Assembly: GCA_033002965.1 (NCBI GenBank) | Contig: JAURVB010012649.1 | Coordinates: forward strand, 117,883 to 181,882 | Source: Piper betle | Lineage: Eukaryota; Streptophyta; Magnoliopsida; Piperales; Piperaceae | Direction of reading: 5' to 3' | Length of the DNA stretch: 64,000 nucleotides | Shown here: positions 1 to 16,741 of the stretch, piece after piece | How positions within the stretch are numbered: position 1 is the first letter of the stretch | Layout: each line of letters opens with the position of its first letter | Program-made: the position numbers and the translations under genes | Notes under the pieces: model-generated | Seen by the model: only the letters and a program-made list of their open reading frames with translations | Database searches by the model: none | Told to the model about the DNA's origin: nothing

Positions 1-1314
1 CCCCCAACCCCATTAAACCTACATTTGCACCTGCCATAATCCGTGATTTATTTAGTACAAGTAGTCTTACTTAATGTTACTGGAAAGTTAGCTAGTGCAG
101 TACATATTTATAGACTATATTGCTTCATGGATTTGCAAAGGTTTTTCTCAAGAAAGCATCATGAAAGAGGCCAAACACAGCTGCCTACATCTCTTCTAAA
201 CCTGAAAATTAAATTGATAGTATTCAAACGGGCAGGCATGCAGCTCCCAGGGTAAGACAAACACATTTTCAGGTGTCGAAAGATGATGTTGAAGATCATT
301 ACTCATCCATCTTTTATTCTTATTTTATAATTATATACTTCTCCACCAACATCTAATAGCTTAATAATTAGTTTTGCGTATAATACAAGAACAGAACGGG
401 TCCTCCTAGATTGTCAATATTATAAATGCTGGGGCCTGTCATCTTAAGATCATTTTTATCGGGTAATTGACTCCAGCCATGAAAGGCAAAGCAGTTTTCA
501 ATGCACGTCTGGAAGCAGAAGTCCTAAATTGTGGCGATAAATGTTCCCCACACGGCATGTTTTCCTTTGGCAATTCCATACTTTGCCTCCCCATATATTA
601 ATTTGGAAAACATATATGTATATTATAGTTATAGAGGTAAAATAAGTTAATTTTATAACATATGTTTAGCTAAATAATTATCTTAAACTAAACCTATGAT
701 TTGTTCTTGGCATTGACTAATCTTCGTCCTGGGCTTGTCTAACTCCAACAATGAGAATCTGGGCTGTTGTCCTTATCGTTTAAAAACATGATCGTTGAAG
801 AAGAAAACCCGAAGATTTAAACTACGAATTAAACAAAAGATTTTCAAACATTAATTAATCAGTAAGTATACTAATCTGATTTCCCTAGCTGGATGTGGAA
901 TTGCATGCTCTCAATTTCGAACCTTGAATTATGTGCGGAGGATGGCCCAAAGTTTGTGTATCTATATGTATATCAAACCGCACAAGGCACCGTTTAACAG
1001 GTGACGGTCAACAAGTAGTAGAGAAAGATCATAAACTCCGTGTTGCTGCTTCTTATATTTCTTACATTGGTCTTCGTAGAAACGTACAAGTCACGTTCCT
1101 ATATCAGCTTGCCCATTCTTATTTTCCTAAATATACTTTTATATATTCATATTTTTCCATGCCCATTAATCAGTTGTTTCGGCATCTGATCTACTTTTTA
1201 ATTTTTATCAATTAAAACACACTGAAAAATAGATCAGATTTCTAAACAGAATTTCATTTAACATTTGACATTCTATTTTTAAATGTGAGAACAGATTTTT
1301 ATTTTGTTTATCCA

Positions 1315-1557
1315 TTGATTAAATTAATTACTTAGAGTTTAAAGTTGGCTTTAGACATGAATTTATATTTAATTGGAACTTGAATTTGAATTTAGTTTTT
1401 TAATTCTGATTTTCCGTTTTTATTTTTATGTATTAAACTAAATTTTTTATGTAATCTTGATTGAATTAATTACTTAGAGTTTAAAGTTGGTTTTAAACAT
1501 GAATTTATCTTTAATTAGAACTTGATTTTGAATTTAATTTTTTAATTCTGATTTTTG
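1315..1557. repeat. Diverged direct repeat, ~100 bp x2, ~143 bp period
   Basis: Two copies begin at about 1315 and 1457. Both carry attacttagagtttaaagtt, then a short variable part, then an aattctgatttt-type end. A shorter motif, atcaattaaaacacac, also occurs just before the first copy (about 1207) and after the second (about 1624), so the local duplication is compound. Confidence 0.7.
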
Positions 1558-2457
1558 CGTATTAAGCTAGATTTTTTATGTAGTCAATTTGTAATTATAT
1601 ATTATTTCCGTATCTATTTTTATCAATTAAAACACACTTTAAAAACACATCGGAATTCTAGATAGAATTTTTATTCATATATTATATCCGTATCTATTTT
1701 TTTATGAAGCTCTTTATATATTTATACTATATAAAGCTCTAGTATAAATATAAATACAGACAGAGCTAATTAGTATAGTCGGGCTTGGTTAAAAAAAGGC
1801 AAAGAAGAGCTACTGCGTTCAGGAAAGTCGTAACTTGTTAATTAGAACGGTTTTGGATAAAATGTGACAAAACTTTTTAATTCTCTAAGCAGCGACTAAA
1901 ATTGGATCGAAAATTCATCAGTCTAATTTTTGAATCAATCGCCCAATACATACCAGCCGATATTATTCAAACTTAACGAACACTATTTCTTTCAAATCTT
2001 TCGATTTCTAAGCTTAGGACGACAATTATATATTATGCACTCCAACAAGTTTTCTTTCAAATCCAACTCATGCCATTTTTTGTCCATGTATTAGTCAAAC
2101 CAGCAGTTGCTCAATTTTATGCTCAATCCAATGTACAAAAACCTTCCCCGCTAGAAGTTTATCCTACAAAATTAAACAGCGGCAACCTATAGTAACTGAC
2201 ATAACATAAAGCTTACGTCCTTTTCTAAGTTGTAGAGATTAAATTCATTTATTTAATTAAAATTATCTATATAATTAAACATAGATGACGGACAAAATTT
2301 GGGCTGGGCAAATCTCAAGGCAGGAGCCTCAAAGTCACGACCACTCGGCTCTATTTGGGTGCTAATTGAGCAAGTGAGCTGAGCTCAATTTTTATTAGTA
2401 AAAATACCTCATTTTAAAAAGAGCTATAAATGTAGATTGAACCCACGACTTGTGTGT

Positions 2458-2496
<39 letters not shown>

Positions 2497-2519
2497 AAAA
2501 TTATATTATTATATTATTT

Positions 2520-2690
2520 TATCGAGTTATAACCGAGTCGAGTCGAGTCGAACATGACATTGCTCAAGCTCGACTCGTAAAATTCGAGTTCGAGTCGACT
2601 TCGAGCTCGAGAATTTAAATGTTAAGTTTCGAATCGAATCAAGCTAAACCAAATACCAAATGATTACGAATTGACTCGCTCAATTAACAA
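2520..2690. repeat. TCGA-rich dispersed repeat segment
   Basis: The block is dense in gagtcgagtcgag and actcgta words, directly after a TA microsatellite. Similar TCGA-rich blocks occur near 13280-13730 and 34500-35000. In plants such blocks are often subterminal sequence of non-autonomous DNA transposons. I could not find clean ends or a target duplication here, so the class is open. Confidence 0.4.
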
Positions 2691-3289
2691 CTCTATTTAA
2701 TTATCCCATGTAAAACGACAAAGCTTAAAACAAAAAAAAGTTTTGACACATTGGCAGAACGACCACTCTAAAGTCAACGCAGTCTAATGTCAACGCCCCA
2801 TGCAACCCAAAATACAACCTCCTCCATCCGGACAGAAAACGCCACAACTCATCTTCCCAGACCGATTTGAACTACTTTGATAAGAATACCCCTAATGCAC
2901 AAGTTTTAGTCAATGCAAAACTGATCAAAAACCTTTTTTAATAGTAGAGCGAGGCATTTGTGACTAAGAAAGTGAAATAAGCCTACAATATGACAACTCT
3001 CTAAATAAATTTCTAAGAAACGTAAATAGCAATTGCAGACACTTTTGGTGGGAAATAAAACAAAAGAAACCGTCGACGTCATCACTTTTGACCTCTTCAT
3101 ATTCGCCCACACATTGCAGAGGGCAATACACACGTACAAGACACATACATATTAGCAGGGAGAGAAGTGACCACCATGCTGGTCTATCAATCAAGTATTT
3201 AATAAATATAGATCAGATAAATAGATACAGAAAGGGACGAAGGAATTAGAAGGAGATTGATTGATAGAAGGTGATTGATCATCGATCGT

Positions 3290-4593
3290 ATGATCGAGAT
3301 GGTGAGGAATGGCAATCTGCAAGTATCGGTGCCGACCTTCTTCCGATGCCCAATCTCGTTGGACGTGATGAAGTCGCCGGTGTCGCTGTGCACCGGCGTC
3401 ACCTACGATCGGTCGAGCATACAGGCATGGCTCGACACCGGCCACAACACCTGCCCCGCCACCATGCAGGTCCTCCCCTCCACCGACTTCGTCCCCAACC
3501 TCACCCTCCACCGCCTTATCCAGCTCTGGTCCGCTCCTCCTTCCTCCCCCGATCAAGTCGACGACTCAATATGCAGCTCCTCCGCCTCTCCTTCGACGTC
3601 CCCGTCTTTGGTTACCCCGGACGCCGCTCTACTCCTTCTCCGGCGGCTGCCACTTGACGACCCCGATCCCGCATCTTCCTTCCCCCATCTCCATCGTTTT
3701 GTGAAGGATTGTGATCGGAACAGGAAGCTCCTCGCGCAGAATGGGTGTGTCAGGCTCGTCGCCGGCTACTTGTCCAAACCCGCTGGCGAGAGAAAGGTGG
3801 AGGCGGTGGAGGGCGGGCTTCGTCTTCTCCGGTTGGTGCTTGGGGAGGATAGAATAGTGGAGGATGACGAGAAGGAGCTCATGATTGGATCTGGGTTCTG
3901 GTCTGCTTTGCTTCTCGGCCTGCAAAAGGGTAGCTTGGATTGCCGGGTGGACTCTGCCAAGCTCATCGAATCGATCCTCGCCATAGCAGGCGGCGGCGGC
4001 GGCAACGAAAGAAGAGGAAGGCGAAGGCAGCGTTGGAGAACACGGAGGGGATGCTCTATGAGCTGCTCCGGCTAGCCGGGTGGGAGTCCGATGCAGCGAG
4101 CGTCGACGCCGGACTATCAGCGATGGTCGCCATGGCGGCGGCCGCCCGGGCCGTCCGCGCCCAAATCTCGAAGCAGGGCGGGGTGGCGCTGCTCGGCCGG
4201 CTGCTGGAGTGGCCCGAGCCGGCGGTGGTGTGGAAGGCGCTCGTCCTCCTAGAGGCGGTGTCGGCTTGCCCGGAGGGGCGCGCGGCCGTGGCTGCCGACC
4301 CGGCCTGCATCCCGGGCATGGTGGGACGGGTGATGAAGACGTCGGAGGCGGCGACGGAGCGGGCGGTGGTGGTGCTGTGGAGCCTGTGCTGCGCGTACCG
4401 GGACGAGGCGGCGAGGGAGAGGGTGGCGGGGTGCAACGCGTCGGCGAAGATGCTGCTGCTGCTGCAGAGCAACTGCGCCCCGGCGGTGCGGCAAATGGCC
4501 GGCGACTTGTTGAAAGTGGTGCGGCTCGTCGGCGGCGCCGACGGCTGCCTCACCAGCTACGACACCAAAACCACCCATATCATGCCCTTCTAA
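3290..4593 (+). CDS. U-box domain E3 ubiquitin ligase, PUB25-29 type (one frameshift)
   Basis: Single-exon gene for a cytosolic plant U-box (PUB) ubiquitin ligase, which transfers ubiquitin from an E2 to target proteins, often in stress or immune signalling. I chose the ATG at 3290 because the U-box follows at once, at about residues 14-80. It has VPTFFRCPISLDVMKSPV, the TYDRSSIQAWL helix and the NLTLHRLIQLW end. The C-terminal half is a leucine/alanine-rich ARM-like repeat region. The protein ends YDTKTTHIMPF, a tail typical of the PUB25-29 group. The frame breaks at about 4008-4010: upstream is frame 2, downstream is frame 1, and one extra A in the gaaaga run would restore a protein of about 434 residues. 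The break lies in a variable linker, so it is a real null allele or, more likely, an assembly error. Confidence 0.88.
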
Positions 4594-7336
4594 TGCCCAC
4601 CGCCGGCGATGTTGACGATTGAAGAATCGCCGGCGTTTTATTTTAACTCTCTTTAGCTATTATGTCCAGTTGCTATGAGTTCTTCTTGTTAATTATCATA
4701 ATTAATTCTTTTAGATTAAGTTAATTACAAGAGGTTTTCCTGCGTAATGGAAATTGGTTTTAGCTTTGTTTTGTTTTTTCTCTCATTTGTCCGATCCAAT
4801 TTCCCCAAGAAGAGCCAAATGTTCAATACATTGTTGTTGATGCCAATCAAAAACTATAAATTACTCTTTTTTTCTTTAAACAATGACTCAACAATTAATA
4901 ATATCAAAATTCTCGAGTTTATATTTCCTTGGTTGCCGATCAGAAAATTTCTCAATTGCTTATTATTCATCCTACAGTCAGGAAAAAATTTCATGGTCAA
5001 TTAATTGTAAAATGATTACGGATAGTTGGATGAACATAATTATATTTGCTTATGTTGTGTTTGAAATTAGATAGTTTGGTTTATGTTGAATAATAGGTTA
5101 GACTTAAGAAAATTATTGGCGCCTAATCTTAAATGTCAATTAATCAACCCAATATAAAATATAAAATCGACATCAGGCTACTTTGTCCTCAAAGGTGGAT
5201 TGACAAAGTTATGGAAAACAATGAACTCAACAACGTAAATGCCGTCTTTCCAAGTTAAACATATGGTTGTTCTTTGTTAATGGAAATTAAGGTAATACGG
5301 TAATAGTTGTTGATTGAGTACACATCAAATAATCATTTAGAAAAGTACATATCAAGATAAAAGCACAATTAACGGCGGTGAAATGACAAAATCGTTGCAG
5401 AAACTGGAAGAGCATAAAAAGCCGCAATTTCTGAAACCCGCGTCTAAAAGGCCATCCCCAATTTGATCACAGCACTGTCAAACTATCGCCTACCCGATGA
5501 AGCACCTAGACACAACTTTGTTCCCTGCCCACTTATCTCCAATTGTTTTTGCCCCTTTTCAACTATGTGTGCCTTCCTTTTGTCAAAGCATGGGCCACCA
5601 ATATGTGGCTCTGAAGGTGGAACCAGATTGATACTCGGCTTATAACTAAAACCTACTTAATGACCCCATTTTCTTTTGGCCTTGTGCCTACCATACTCTT
5701 GATGTGTGCCTACCATACTTTTTTGCTTATTCTTTGATTATTAGGAGATGTGATAGGATGGTAACACTATTGAGACTTGGCTGTTAAGATTCTGTTTAAA
5801 TAGGTGAGATAGTCCTGAAAACATTGCGAAATCAATAGGATTCATGTCGAGCAATTCAGGCTGGCGACCCACAGATGATGACAGTACGAGGTTGTGTTAA
5901 TATTGTGGATCCCAGGCATATAGAGTCTTGGGATTAAAATCTAGATTTACATCTTACTAAGACCGGGCAATCTGGGTGTTAATAATGCCGATGATGATTC
6001 TATATTTTTTTCATTTTAAAATGAGAGAATTATATCATTTTGGATTGATTTTGATATCAGGTCAAGCTGGGCTCCTCTAGCAAATTGGGATCAAAATCTA
6101 ACCCAGTGGCATCCCTCTTTTAGGATACCTAGCGCCTTCTTCGAATAAAGTGTGATGAATCGTTTGCTTTCGGATTTGATGATCTAATGTATGTCATCAT
6201 CCTTTCTATTTGTTGTTGCAGAAGATGGCAGACTATTCATCTCTATTCGTAGTCCATCCTTTCTATTTGATGAATTATTACGTTTAAGTATCGAACATAT
6301 ATATCCATCACTATTAATAGTTCCTTTCTAGCACTTGTGTTCAAATATTTCCTAAAATTGTGAGATCAATGCCCATTGAAAACTACCGATCACCTTATAG
6401 ATATTTCATCTTCCTAACCTGTCAAATTATAACATATAGTTTAGCGCTTTCATGAAAACTAGCGTCAGATCATCTCATATCTCTCTACGAAAATTTAATA
6501 TGGTATAGAATAAGATGCCTTCATGTTCCCTTTTCTAGCGTTTACCATGTCATTCCTCAAGGCCAAGTCCGCCAATCGATCTTTTCAAGATGAAATCACA
6601 GTGACGATAGGTTTGAGTGAGATGGGTAATCTGATTCATAGGACGTGTGAACCGTGAGCCTCGTGGGAATCCTATTTGTAGGCTAGTGAGGTGTTTTTCA
6701 ACCAAAACATGGGGTTCAAAGCAGGATGCTCCACACTTTATTCCATCCACCTGCTGATTCTATTCGCACCCTCATCATCAGGGGTCTATTCAACTTGTTG
6801 GTGTAGCCACTTTCCCCCTCTCCCATTCTCACTCACTTCCTCCAATTCTAAAGTTTAGTTGCTTCCATTCACAGTTAACTCCTAGAATTGATCAAGGTCT
6901 CGCAGGAAACGTCGCTGCACAGTATCCTTAATGTTGTTAACAGAATGATATTGCCGAGATCGACGTACGTCTTTTTCACTACATTTTCATAATCTTGCAT
7001 GAACTTTTCAACTTTGTTAAGCTGACACGATTGATGGAAAACAAGATCAACTCTTTCTGTTGCAAATACCCACCAAACCAAATTTGGTTTAGGAATTGGA
7101 AAACAGAAAAAAAAAAAAGTAGATGTGATTCTTGAGATTTTGGCAAAAATGTTCTCAAGCTTGTGGTGTACATTTTTAACATATTCCTTTTGGATGTGAA
7201 TAAATAATCTACCTCCCCACCCCCCAAAAAAATGGCTGCAGAGTTTTAGATAACGATTGATAAGGTTCTGAATATAACCAGGCATTTCTCTTCCGACCCG
7301 TACTATTTTAAAGAAAAAAGAATTGTATGATATAGG
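4594..7336. other. Intergenic region, no gene seen
   Basis: Convergent 3' ends lie on both sides: the U-box gene on the left and the minus-strand WNK gene on the right. Only short, low-quality reading frames occur. I saw no tRNA, no repeat with clear ends and no conserved protein segment. Confidence 0.55.
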
Positions 7337-10582
<3,246 letters not shown>

Positions 10583-12374
10583 GGCGGCGAACCGCCCAAA
10601 CCAACCCCCACAACAACCAACCAAATCGCCGCTCCCTCCCCCAACCAAACACCCCCACAAGATCACCACCAACTTCCCCAAAAGAGAAACCAGGAAGCGA
10701 GCCGAGATTGGGGAGGAAGAGGGGAGAGATTGATGGGGGGTGGGGAGAAGAAGATATGGGTTTGAAAGGCGGTGCAACGGTGCTGGGCTTGCCTTCCCAC
10801 GTGAAATCGGAATCTTGCTGTTCCGGTTTTTTTGGAAGTGTCGGGTGACTCCGGTCGATCGTCGCTGTCGGCGATTCCCGAAAGCTCGTCGGCCTCGTCC
10901 GGTGCGCGAGTTAGTTAACGACGTGCGGTGGGGCTGTTTAGCGGGCTGTTTAAGATAATACTTGAGATCGGATTAGGAATTGTTTTATGTTATTATTAAT
11001 AGTTATTTTGTTCAGGATTTACGACCATAAACTCTTTAATAATATAAAAAATATTTTTTTATTAGACGGCGTAAAAATTGATGAATTTAAATACATGTAA
11101 TTTAAAGGTAGAATTAGTTCAATTCCTTAATTTTATTGTTATTTACTGGGATTTTTTATTTGTGAATCCTTAAAAGATGAATATTATGATTTATTAGATT
11201 TGAGAATTGATGATTAATTTTAATGAAGTCATATTCTTCTGCTCATATTATATTTTCTTAATTTATTGTAATCTTTTTAATGTATGATTTTTGTTTATTT
11301 TTAATCATAGTTGAAAAGGTGTAAAGCCATTTCTACTCAAACTAGAAATCTCTGGGCATTTTTTTCAATAGTTATTTTTAAAAAATAGATAAATAATCTA
11401 TATCTGCATTTAGATAGAGCGTAGTGAAATACTAATTTATTGGTATACTTGAAAAATTACTAGATAATAATTAAAAAGGATAATTTTAAATTGAGTATTG
11501 ATCATATACATGTATTATAATTAATTTAAAAAATAGAGATTAATATAATCTACGGTGAAAATAAGTATTATTAAAAAAATCCTTAAGAAAAATGAATGAA
11601 GAATAACTTTTATATGAATATGAATAATGAGGATTAACACATTTTTTAGTTGAAATTTCTTTAATATAGACTTGAGTTATTATACATTAAAAATCAAATG
11701 AGACTTTGGGCAACCCTAACATGGGTTAGTGAAAAGGCCAAACCCACTTGGGTTGACCTGTATTCATTAATGAAAATTATTTGATGTAATGAGTAATAAA
11801 TAAACTCTTTGTTTCATCGTTGGCCGTGGGTTTAAATTTAAGAAAAATTCTAGCAAAAGTCCGTTAGCCGAAATTTTCTTTTCTTTTCCGAGCGAAAAGG
11901 GAGACAAAAATTTGTGTTGAAGGAAAATATAATTTTCAAGTTTTGTTAACAATTTGTGTGCGGTTGACGAATGTCCTAACTTGCCTTTAAAAATTTTTAA
12001 AAATTATGAATTATGTTATATGGATGTTCATCACCCACATTTTCTACCCGCATTATAAAATAAGGGTAGATATTAATTATGATTTAAAAATTTGTCTTAG
12101 TTAATTACACAAGGACATGAGTGAATAACATATGTATAGCATTTTTCAAAAATTATTATCAAATTTTAATCACTTTTAATGAGTAGAAAGAGAAATCATA
12201 AAATCAAAGTAACAATGTATCTAATTTGCCTAAAAGTGTTTACTTGCGTTTAAAAGAAAATTGTACATATGCATTCCATAAACTTGAGATATAAGATTCT
12301 TGATAGCTTTTTTTTAAGAAAAATAGAAGATAAAATTCGCAATATCAAGGATAACAAAGTAAAAAATATTGAAA
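10583..12374. other. WNK upstream region, then AT-rich intergenic DNA
   Basis: The first 350 bases are GC-rich and are probably the 5' UTR and promoter of the minus-strand WNK gene. A short plus-strand reading frame here is a shadow of that leader. From about 10960 the sequence is AT-rich with no coding signal. Confidence 0.5.
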
Positions 12375-12820
12375 ACTAATTATCAACTCTTTTAAAATAA
12401 ATAAAGGGCAATGGTTAATTTTGGGTTCATCTTTTCTAAATAGATTTGATACTTTTTAAAACATATTGCCATCAACTAGGAAAATCACATATTTATAGAT
12501 ATATAACAATAAGTTATAAAAAGTTCATGTTTGTAATGACGCCGAGAACCTATGCTATATATTATACACGCTTAGATATTAAAATCATTCATAATCAAGG
12601 ATACTAATAGTTCGATCGAACTGAAATTCTAAATTTCATTCTAATTAAAGTTCGATTCAAATCAAATAAGCTATGAAAACACCTTCATCGACTTGTCTCG
12701 AATTTAACTAGTTATCAACCCCTTTAAAATAAATAAAGCTCAATGGTTAATTTTGGCTCAATCTTTTGCAATAGAATTTATACTTTTTTAAATATATTGC
12801 CATCAAACATGAAAATCACA

Positions 12821-12870
<50 letters not shown>

Positions 12871-13390
12871 AACAGAAGTTCATGTTTGTAATGACGATGA
12901 GAAATCATGTTATTAGTTACACATGTGTAGATATGAAAATAATAAATAATTAGGGGTGTTAACGGCTCGATCAAACCCAAATTCACGGCCAATTTTGTTT
13001 TGAGCTAAAGTTTGATTTGAATCAAATGAGCACAATCACACCTCCAATTCACTTGATTCAACTCGAAACTCAACTAGTTATCAACCCCTTTAAATAAATA
13101 AAAGGATCTTTTATATATGGAATTAATATTTTTTTAAACATATTACCGTCAAATAGGAAAATAAAATATTTATGAATACATCAACAATGAGCTAGAAGTT
13201 CATATTTGTAATTACGCCGAGAAACTTATTGTTAAACATGTGTAGATATTAAAATCATAAATAATAAGGGTGCAAACGACTTGATCGAACTCAAATTCAT
13301 TCGATGTTCAACTCAATTTCGTTCAAGTTAAAATTCGACTCTATTCAAATGAGCACAGCACACCTCCGTTCAACTCGACTCAGAAACTTT
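12375..13390. repeat. Tandem array of three diverged ~310-370 bp units
   Basis: Units begin at about 12375, 12706 and 13073 with (ctag)ttatcaac followed by an AT-rich block. Each then has a shared order of landmarks: catattgcc or close variants, aaaatcacatattt-like sequence, aagttcatgtttgtaat, acgccgag, agatattaaaatcat, and a TCGA-rich end such as ctcgaaactcaactag. The middle unit is longer because of a TA microsatellite at about 12825-12868. The array probably arose by tandem duplication of a transposon-derived unit, since units two and three contain agggtgttaac-like words that resemble hAT ends. Confidence 0.75.
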
Positions 13391-13730
13391 ATATTTTATA
13401 CTAGATACATTATTTTATATATTTTTTATATAATTGATATAAAATATAAAAATAATAAATGTTATTACATTATAATGATAGTGTTACATAATAACATATA
13501 GATATGTTCCCAAATAAATTATTTGGCTTATAATTGAATTGAAATTAAACTATTTTAGCTTTTATAATTTATTTTATCTCAAATTATATAAAAAAACTTA
13601 TATATTGATAATGCTCAAGCATTTCTGTATTCGAGTCGAACTTGACTTAACTCAAACTATTTTGAGTTTGACTTGAACTTGAAATAAATGAGTTGAGCTT
13701 GAGCATAGCTTAACTCAAGTCGCCTCCGCT
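13280..13730. repeat. TCGA-rich repeat tail of the tandem array
   Basis: The last unit of the array runs into AT-rich DNA that closes with gagtcgaacttgac, ttgagtttgacttgaact and similar direct and inverted words around 13630-13730. It resembles the blocks at 2520-2690 and 34500-35000. The ends are not defined. Confidence 0.4.
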
Positions 13731-14914
13731 CTCCCTATAAATAAACCATTTTCATTCTTAAAACCACATATGTGCAAACTGAAATATTTAAGGATCATAT
13801 GTAAGTATCGGGTTTGGGGGAAAAAAGATGCTAGAATGGGAACAAATTTTATTTATCATATCATACATGAATTATATAAACTAAATAAGAAGTGTCTCAA
13901 TTCAAATACATTAATTATAGATTAAATTGATTAATTATTTGAATTTTATCCAAAATGAATAGTAAGCTATTTAAATAATTCAACTCTTTACTATTTATTA
14001 ATATTACAACCCATATCCATTTTAAATGCGAATCTATATTCATAAAACATTTAAGAATATTACAAGTGGTCGAGTGTGTTGAAGATTGCCTCTCGGGTCT
14101 CTTTTATTTTGCCAATAGGTTCTTGTGTTACTTGCTTCTCAAAGGCTTTTGTCACTTAGGCCTTTGGCTAATTAAACTTTTATTTTACTATTGGGTTTTT
14201 TTAGGCCTTGGACTTTTTATTTTAACATAATCCAATTAAATAAAAATATGAGTTGACGACCTTGCTCTTACAAGAAGATTTTAGCTTTATCTAAAATGAT
14301 TACTAGCCAGCTACTTAAATAACTCAACTCTATATAATTATTATCAAGAGTACCACTTATATCTATTTTGGAAGCAAAATTATATTTTTAACACACATAC
14401 ATATCAGTGGCTTGTCCTATTGATACCCCTTATTATCATATCAATTATTACTATAGTAAACTCGTTATATTGTTTGTCATTGTTAGGAGGCTAGTGCTTA
14501 GAAAAAGTATTGTCGAGACTTATTATTGTCTTATGAAACAAATCAATCCTAGTAAAGGAGCTTCCAAATTATTTATGTACTTTATTGGCATAAGGATGTT
14601 TAAAAGCTAAAATTGGATTAAATTGCTTTGACTAGTTGACATTTAAAAATTCAACGAAAGAGCAAACATTCATAATGTTAACTAAAAAATATAAAGTTTT
14701 AATACATGGTCATTTATATTATTATATATACATATAATTATATGAAATTTAGTAATTTTGACTTTTAAAATAAAATTGTGGTGTACAAATTAAACTAGTT
14801 AGAGTTCTATAGAATTTAAATCATCTTAAATATTGGTAACGCTTGATTCAAATTCACAATCAAAAGGAAAATACACTAAGTATACATATAAGTTGCCTTA
14901 AAATATATAAATAA
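13731..14914. other. AT-rich intergenic DNA, nothing recognised
   Basis: No conserved reading frame, structured repeat or RNA gene was seen in this stretch. Confidence 0.5.
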
Positions 14915-14922
14915 ATTATACC

Positions 14923-16691
14923 CATGGTTAAAAAATCGAAATCGAAATCGAAATTAGAGTCGAAATCGGAATAAGTTTTGGAGGGAATCACTAAATCAGA
15001 TCGAATCGATCTAAATCGGTTTAGTTCGAATCAGTCATAATCGGCCCAAATCAGTCATATAAAAAAATTTGACAACTTATAACATAAATATATGAAATAA
15101 TAATTACATAATTTTTCAACAAAAATACACAAGTTTATAGTTTAATACAAGTACAAAAGATCATCACTATACACATCACTTTTTATTATCACAAACTACA
15201 ATTTCATAAGTATAACGTTTGATATATAATTATTTGTACTATATCAAAAAATAATAAGGCATTAATACAAGTCAACAAAATAAAAGTTTAGCACAATTTT
15301 ACATGGCTATTACTAAATCATCCAATTTATTATCTATAGCATCTTTGAAGTTTGAATCATTATTACTAATGAGAAGAGTAGAGCTCCTCACCCGTATTGA
15401 TATGAGACCCTTGCGTAAAAAGAGGTATAAAACTCCCACTTATATAAAGTCCCTCAAGTACATGAAGGCACAGACAAATTCAGTAACAGCTAAATTCAAA
15501 ACCTAAGTGAGTGCCAAAACGACAGGATAGCGTGAGATCATAAATTGAATTAAACAACCATCAAGTAGGCCAACGACAACGTCAAATCATATATCAGAAC
15601 AAACAACAAATCTGCACAATATAGAATTTGTACCAGAAATAGCAGCTGAATTCAAAGTCATATATCAGAACAAATAAGTCTGCACAATATAAAATTTATA
15701 ACAGAAATAGTAGCTTATTTCAAATCAAAGTGAATGCCAAAATGACGGGCCAACGATATGAGAAAATTAATTGAAGTAAACAATCATCAGTGAGCCAATG
15801 ACGAAACAAAATTATAAACTAGAACAACTACGAAATGTGTACAATGTCGAATTTGTTCCAACAACGACATTGATAATTGAGATCATAAATTATAATAATC
15901 AACCATCAACAACGCTAAAGACCAGCAAAAATCATACCCTACAACAAACCAAAAATTTTGCACAACGTACAATTTGTAATAAAAAACAGCAGCTAAATAA
16001 CAAAAAGATATGAGCACCAAATTTATCATCAACACCCGCATTAACAAATAGCAGCTAGAACAAACACCAAAATTTCACAACATAGAATTAGAACAAACAG
16101 AAAAGGAATGCATGAAAATTTTCAAAAAAATTGCAAAGGTACAAACAGAGGTCGTGAGGGAAGGAGCGGCGGTAGACAGGCGGAGGCAAGGGGCGGAGGC
16201 AAGGAGCGGCACACAGGGTCGATGGCAGAAGGAGGGGCGAGGCTCGGGGAAGGGGCAGTGGCAGACGGGCGGAGGCAAGGGGTAGCGGTGGAGGGAGGAG
16301 CGGAGGCAAGGGGCGGCACACGGGGTCGGTGGCGGAGGGAGGGGCGAGGCTGGAGGGAAGGGGAGGCGGCAAACAGGCGGAGGCAAGAATCGGTGGCAGC
16401 GGACGGGCGGAGGGAAGGGCGAGGAGGTAGATTTTAGGTTTTTAAAATTTTGATTACACTTTTACCCATGCGTAAATAATTTATTTATTATCATACCTAA
16501 GGTATTTTAGTCATTTACCTATAAAACCAAATTTTCCTGATCTACCCAAATTTTGAATAGGCCGTAAATTGGCCGATTTGACAACCATTTTATAAGAAAA
16601 CCGATGTCATGGGGTTTTTTAGATCAGATTGCTTCCGATCTGATTTAAATTGGACGATTCTGAGCGGAATCGGCCGATATTTTCATCACAG
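14923..16691. mobile_element. Non-autonomous hAT-like element, copy 1 (1.77 kb), 8-bp TSD
   Basis: The segment is flanked by an exact 8-bp direct repeat, attatacc (14915-14922 and 16692-16699). The left end reads catggttaaaaaatcg and the right end, on the reverse strand, ctgtgatgaaaatatcgg, which form imperfect terminal inverted repeats. Both subterminal zones are dense in aatcgg/ccgatt words (14935-15050 and 16560-16680), as expected of transposase-binding motifs in hAT elements. There is no transposase. The middle is AT-rich DNA plus a purine-skewed GC-rich block (16140-16430) with ggcggaggcaagg repeats. A second, shorter copy lies at 38515-39416. Confidence 0.7.
16140..16430. repeat. Low-complexity ggcggaggcaagg block
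   Basis: Degenerate tandem copies of a roughly 12-15 bp unit (ggcggaggcaaggggcgg) fill this part of the hAT-like element. They give long proline- or glycine-rich reading frames on both strands that have no protein character. I treat those as artefacts of composition. Confidence 0.7.
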
Positions 16692-16697
16692 ATTATA

Positions 16698-16699
<2 letters not shown>

Positions 16700-16741
<42 letters not shown>

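Larger units (their letters stand above)
1..3289. other. AT-rich intergenic region, no gene seen
   Basis: No coding region with recognisable protein similarity was found on either strand. The stretch contains a diverged direct repeat (1315-1557), a TA microsatellite near 2461-2490 and a TCGA-rich repeat (2520-2690), listed separately. The last few hundred bases presumably hold the promoter and 5' UTR of the U-box gene, but I could not pick out a convincing TATA box. Confidence 0.6.

Noticed and set aside
931..1215. 94-codon plus-strand frame
   Set aside because: AT-rich, no motifs and no recognisable family; consistent with chance.
16075..16437. Pro/Ala- and Gly/Arg-rich frames in the hAT-like element
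   Set aside because: They are products of a short tandem repeat, open in several frames and both strands.
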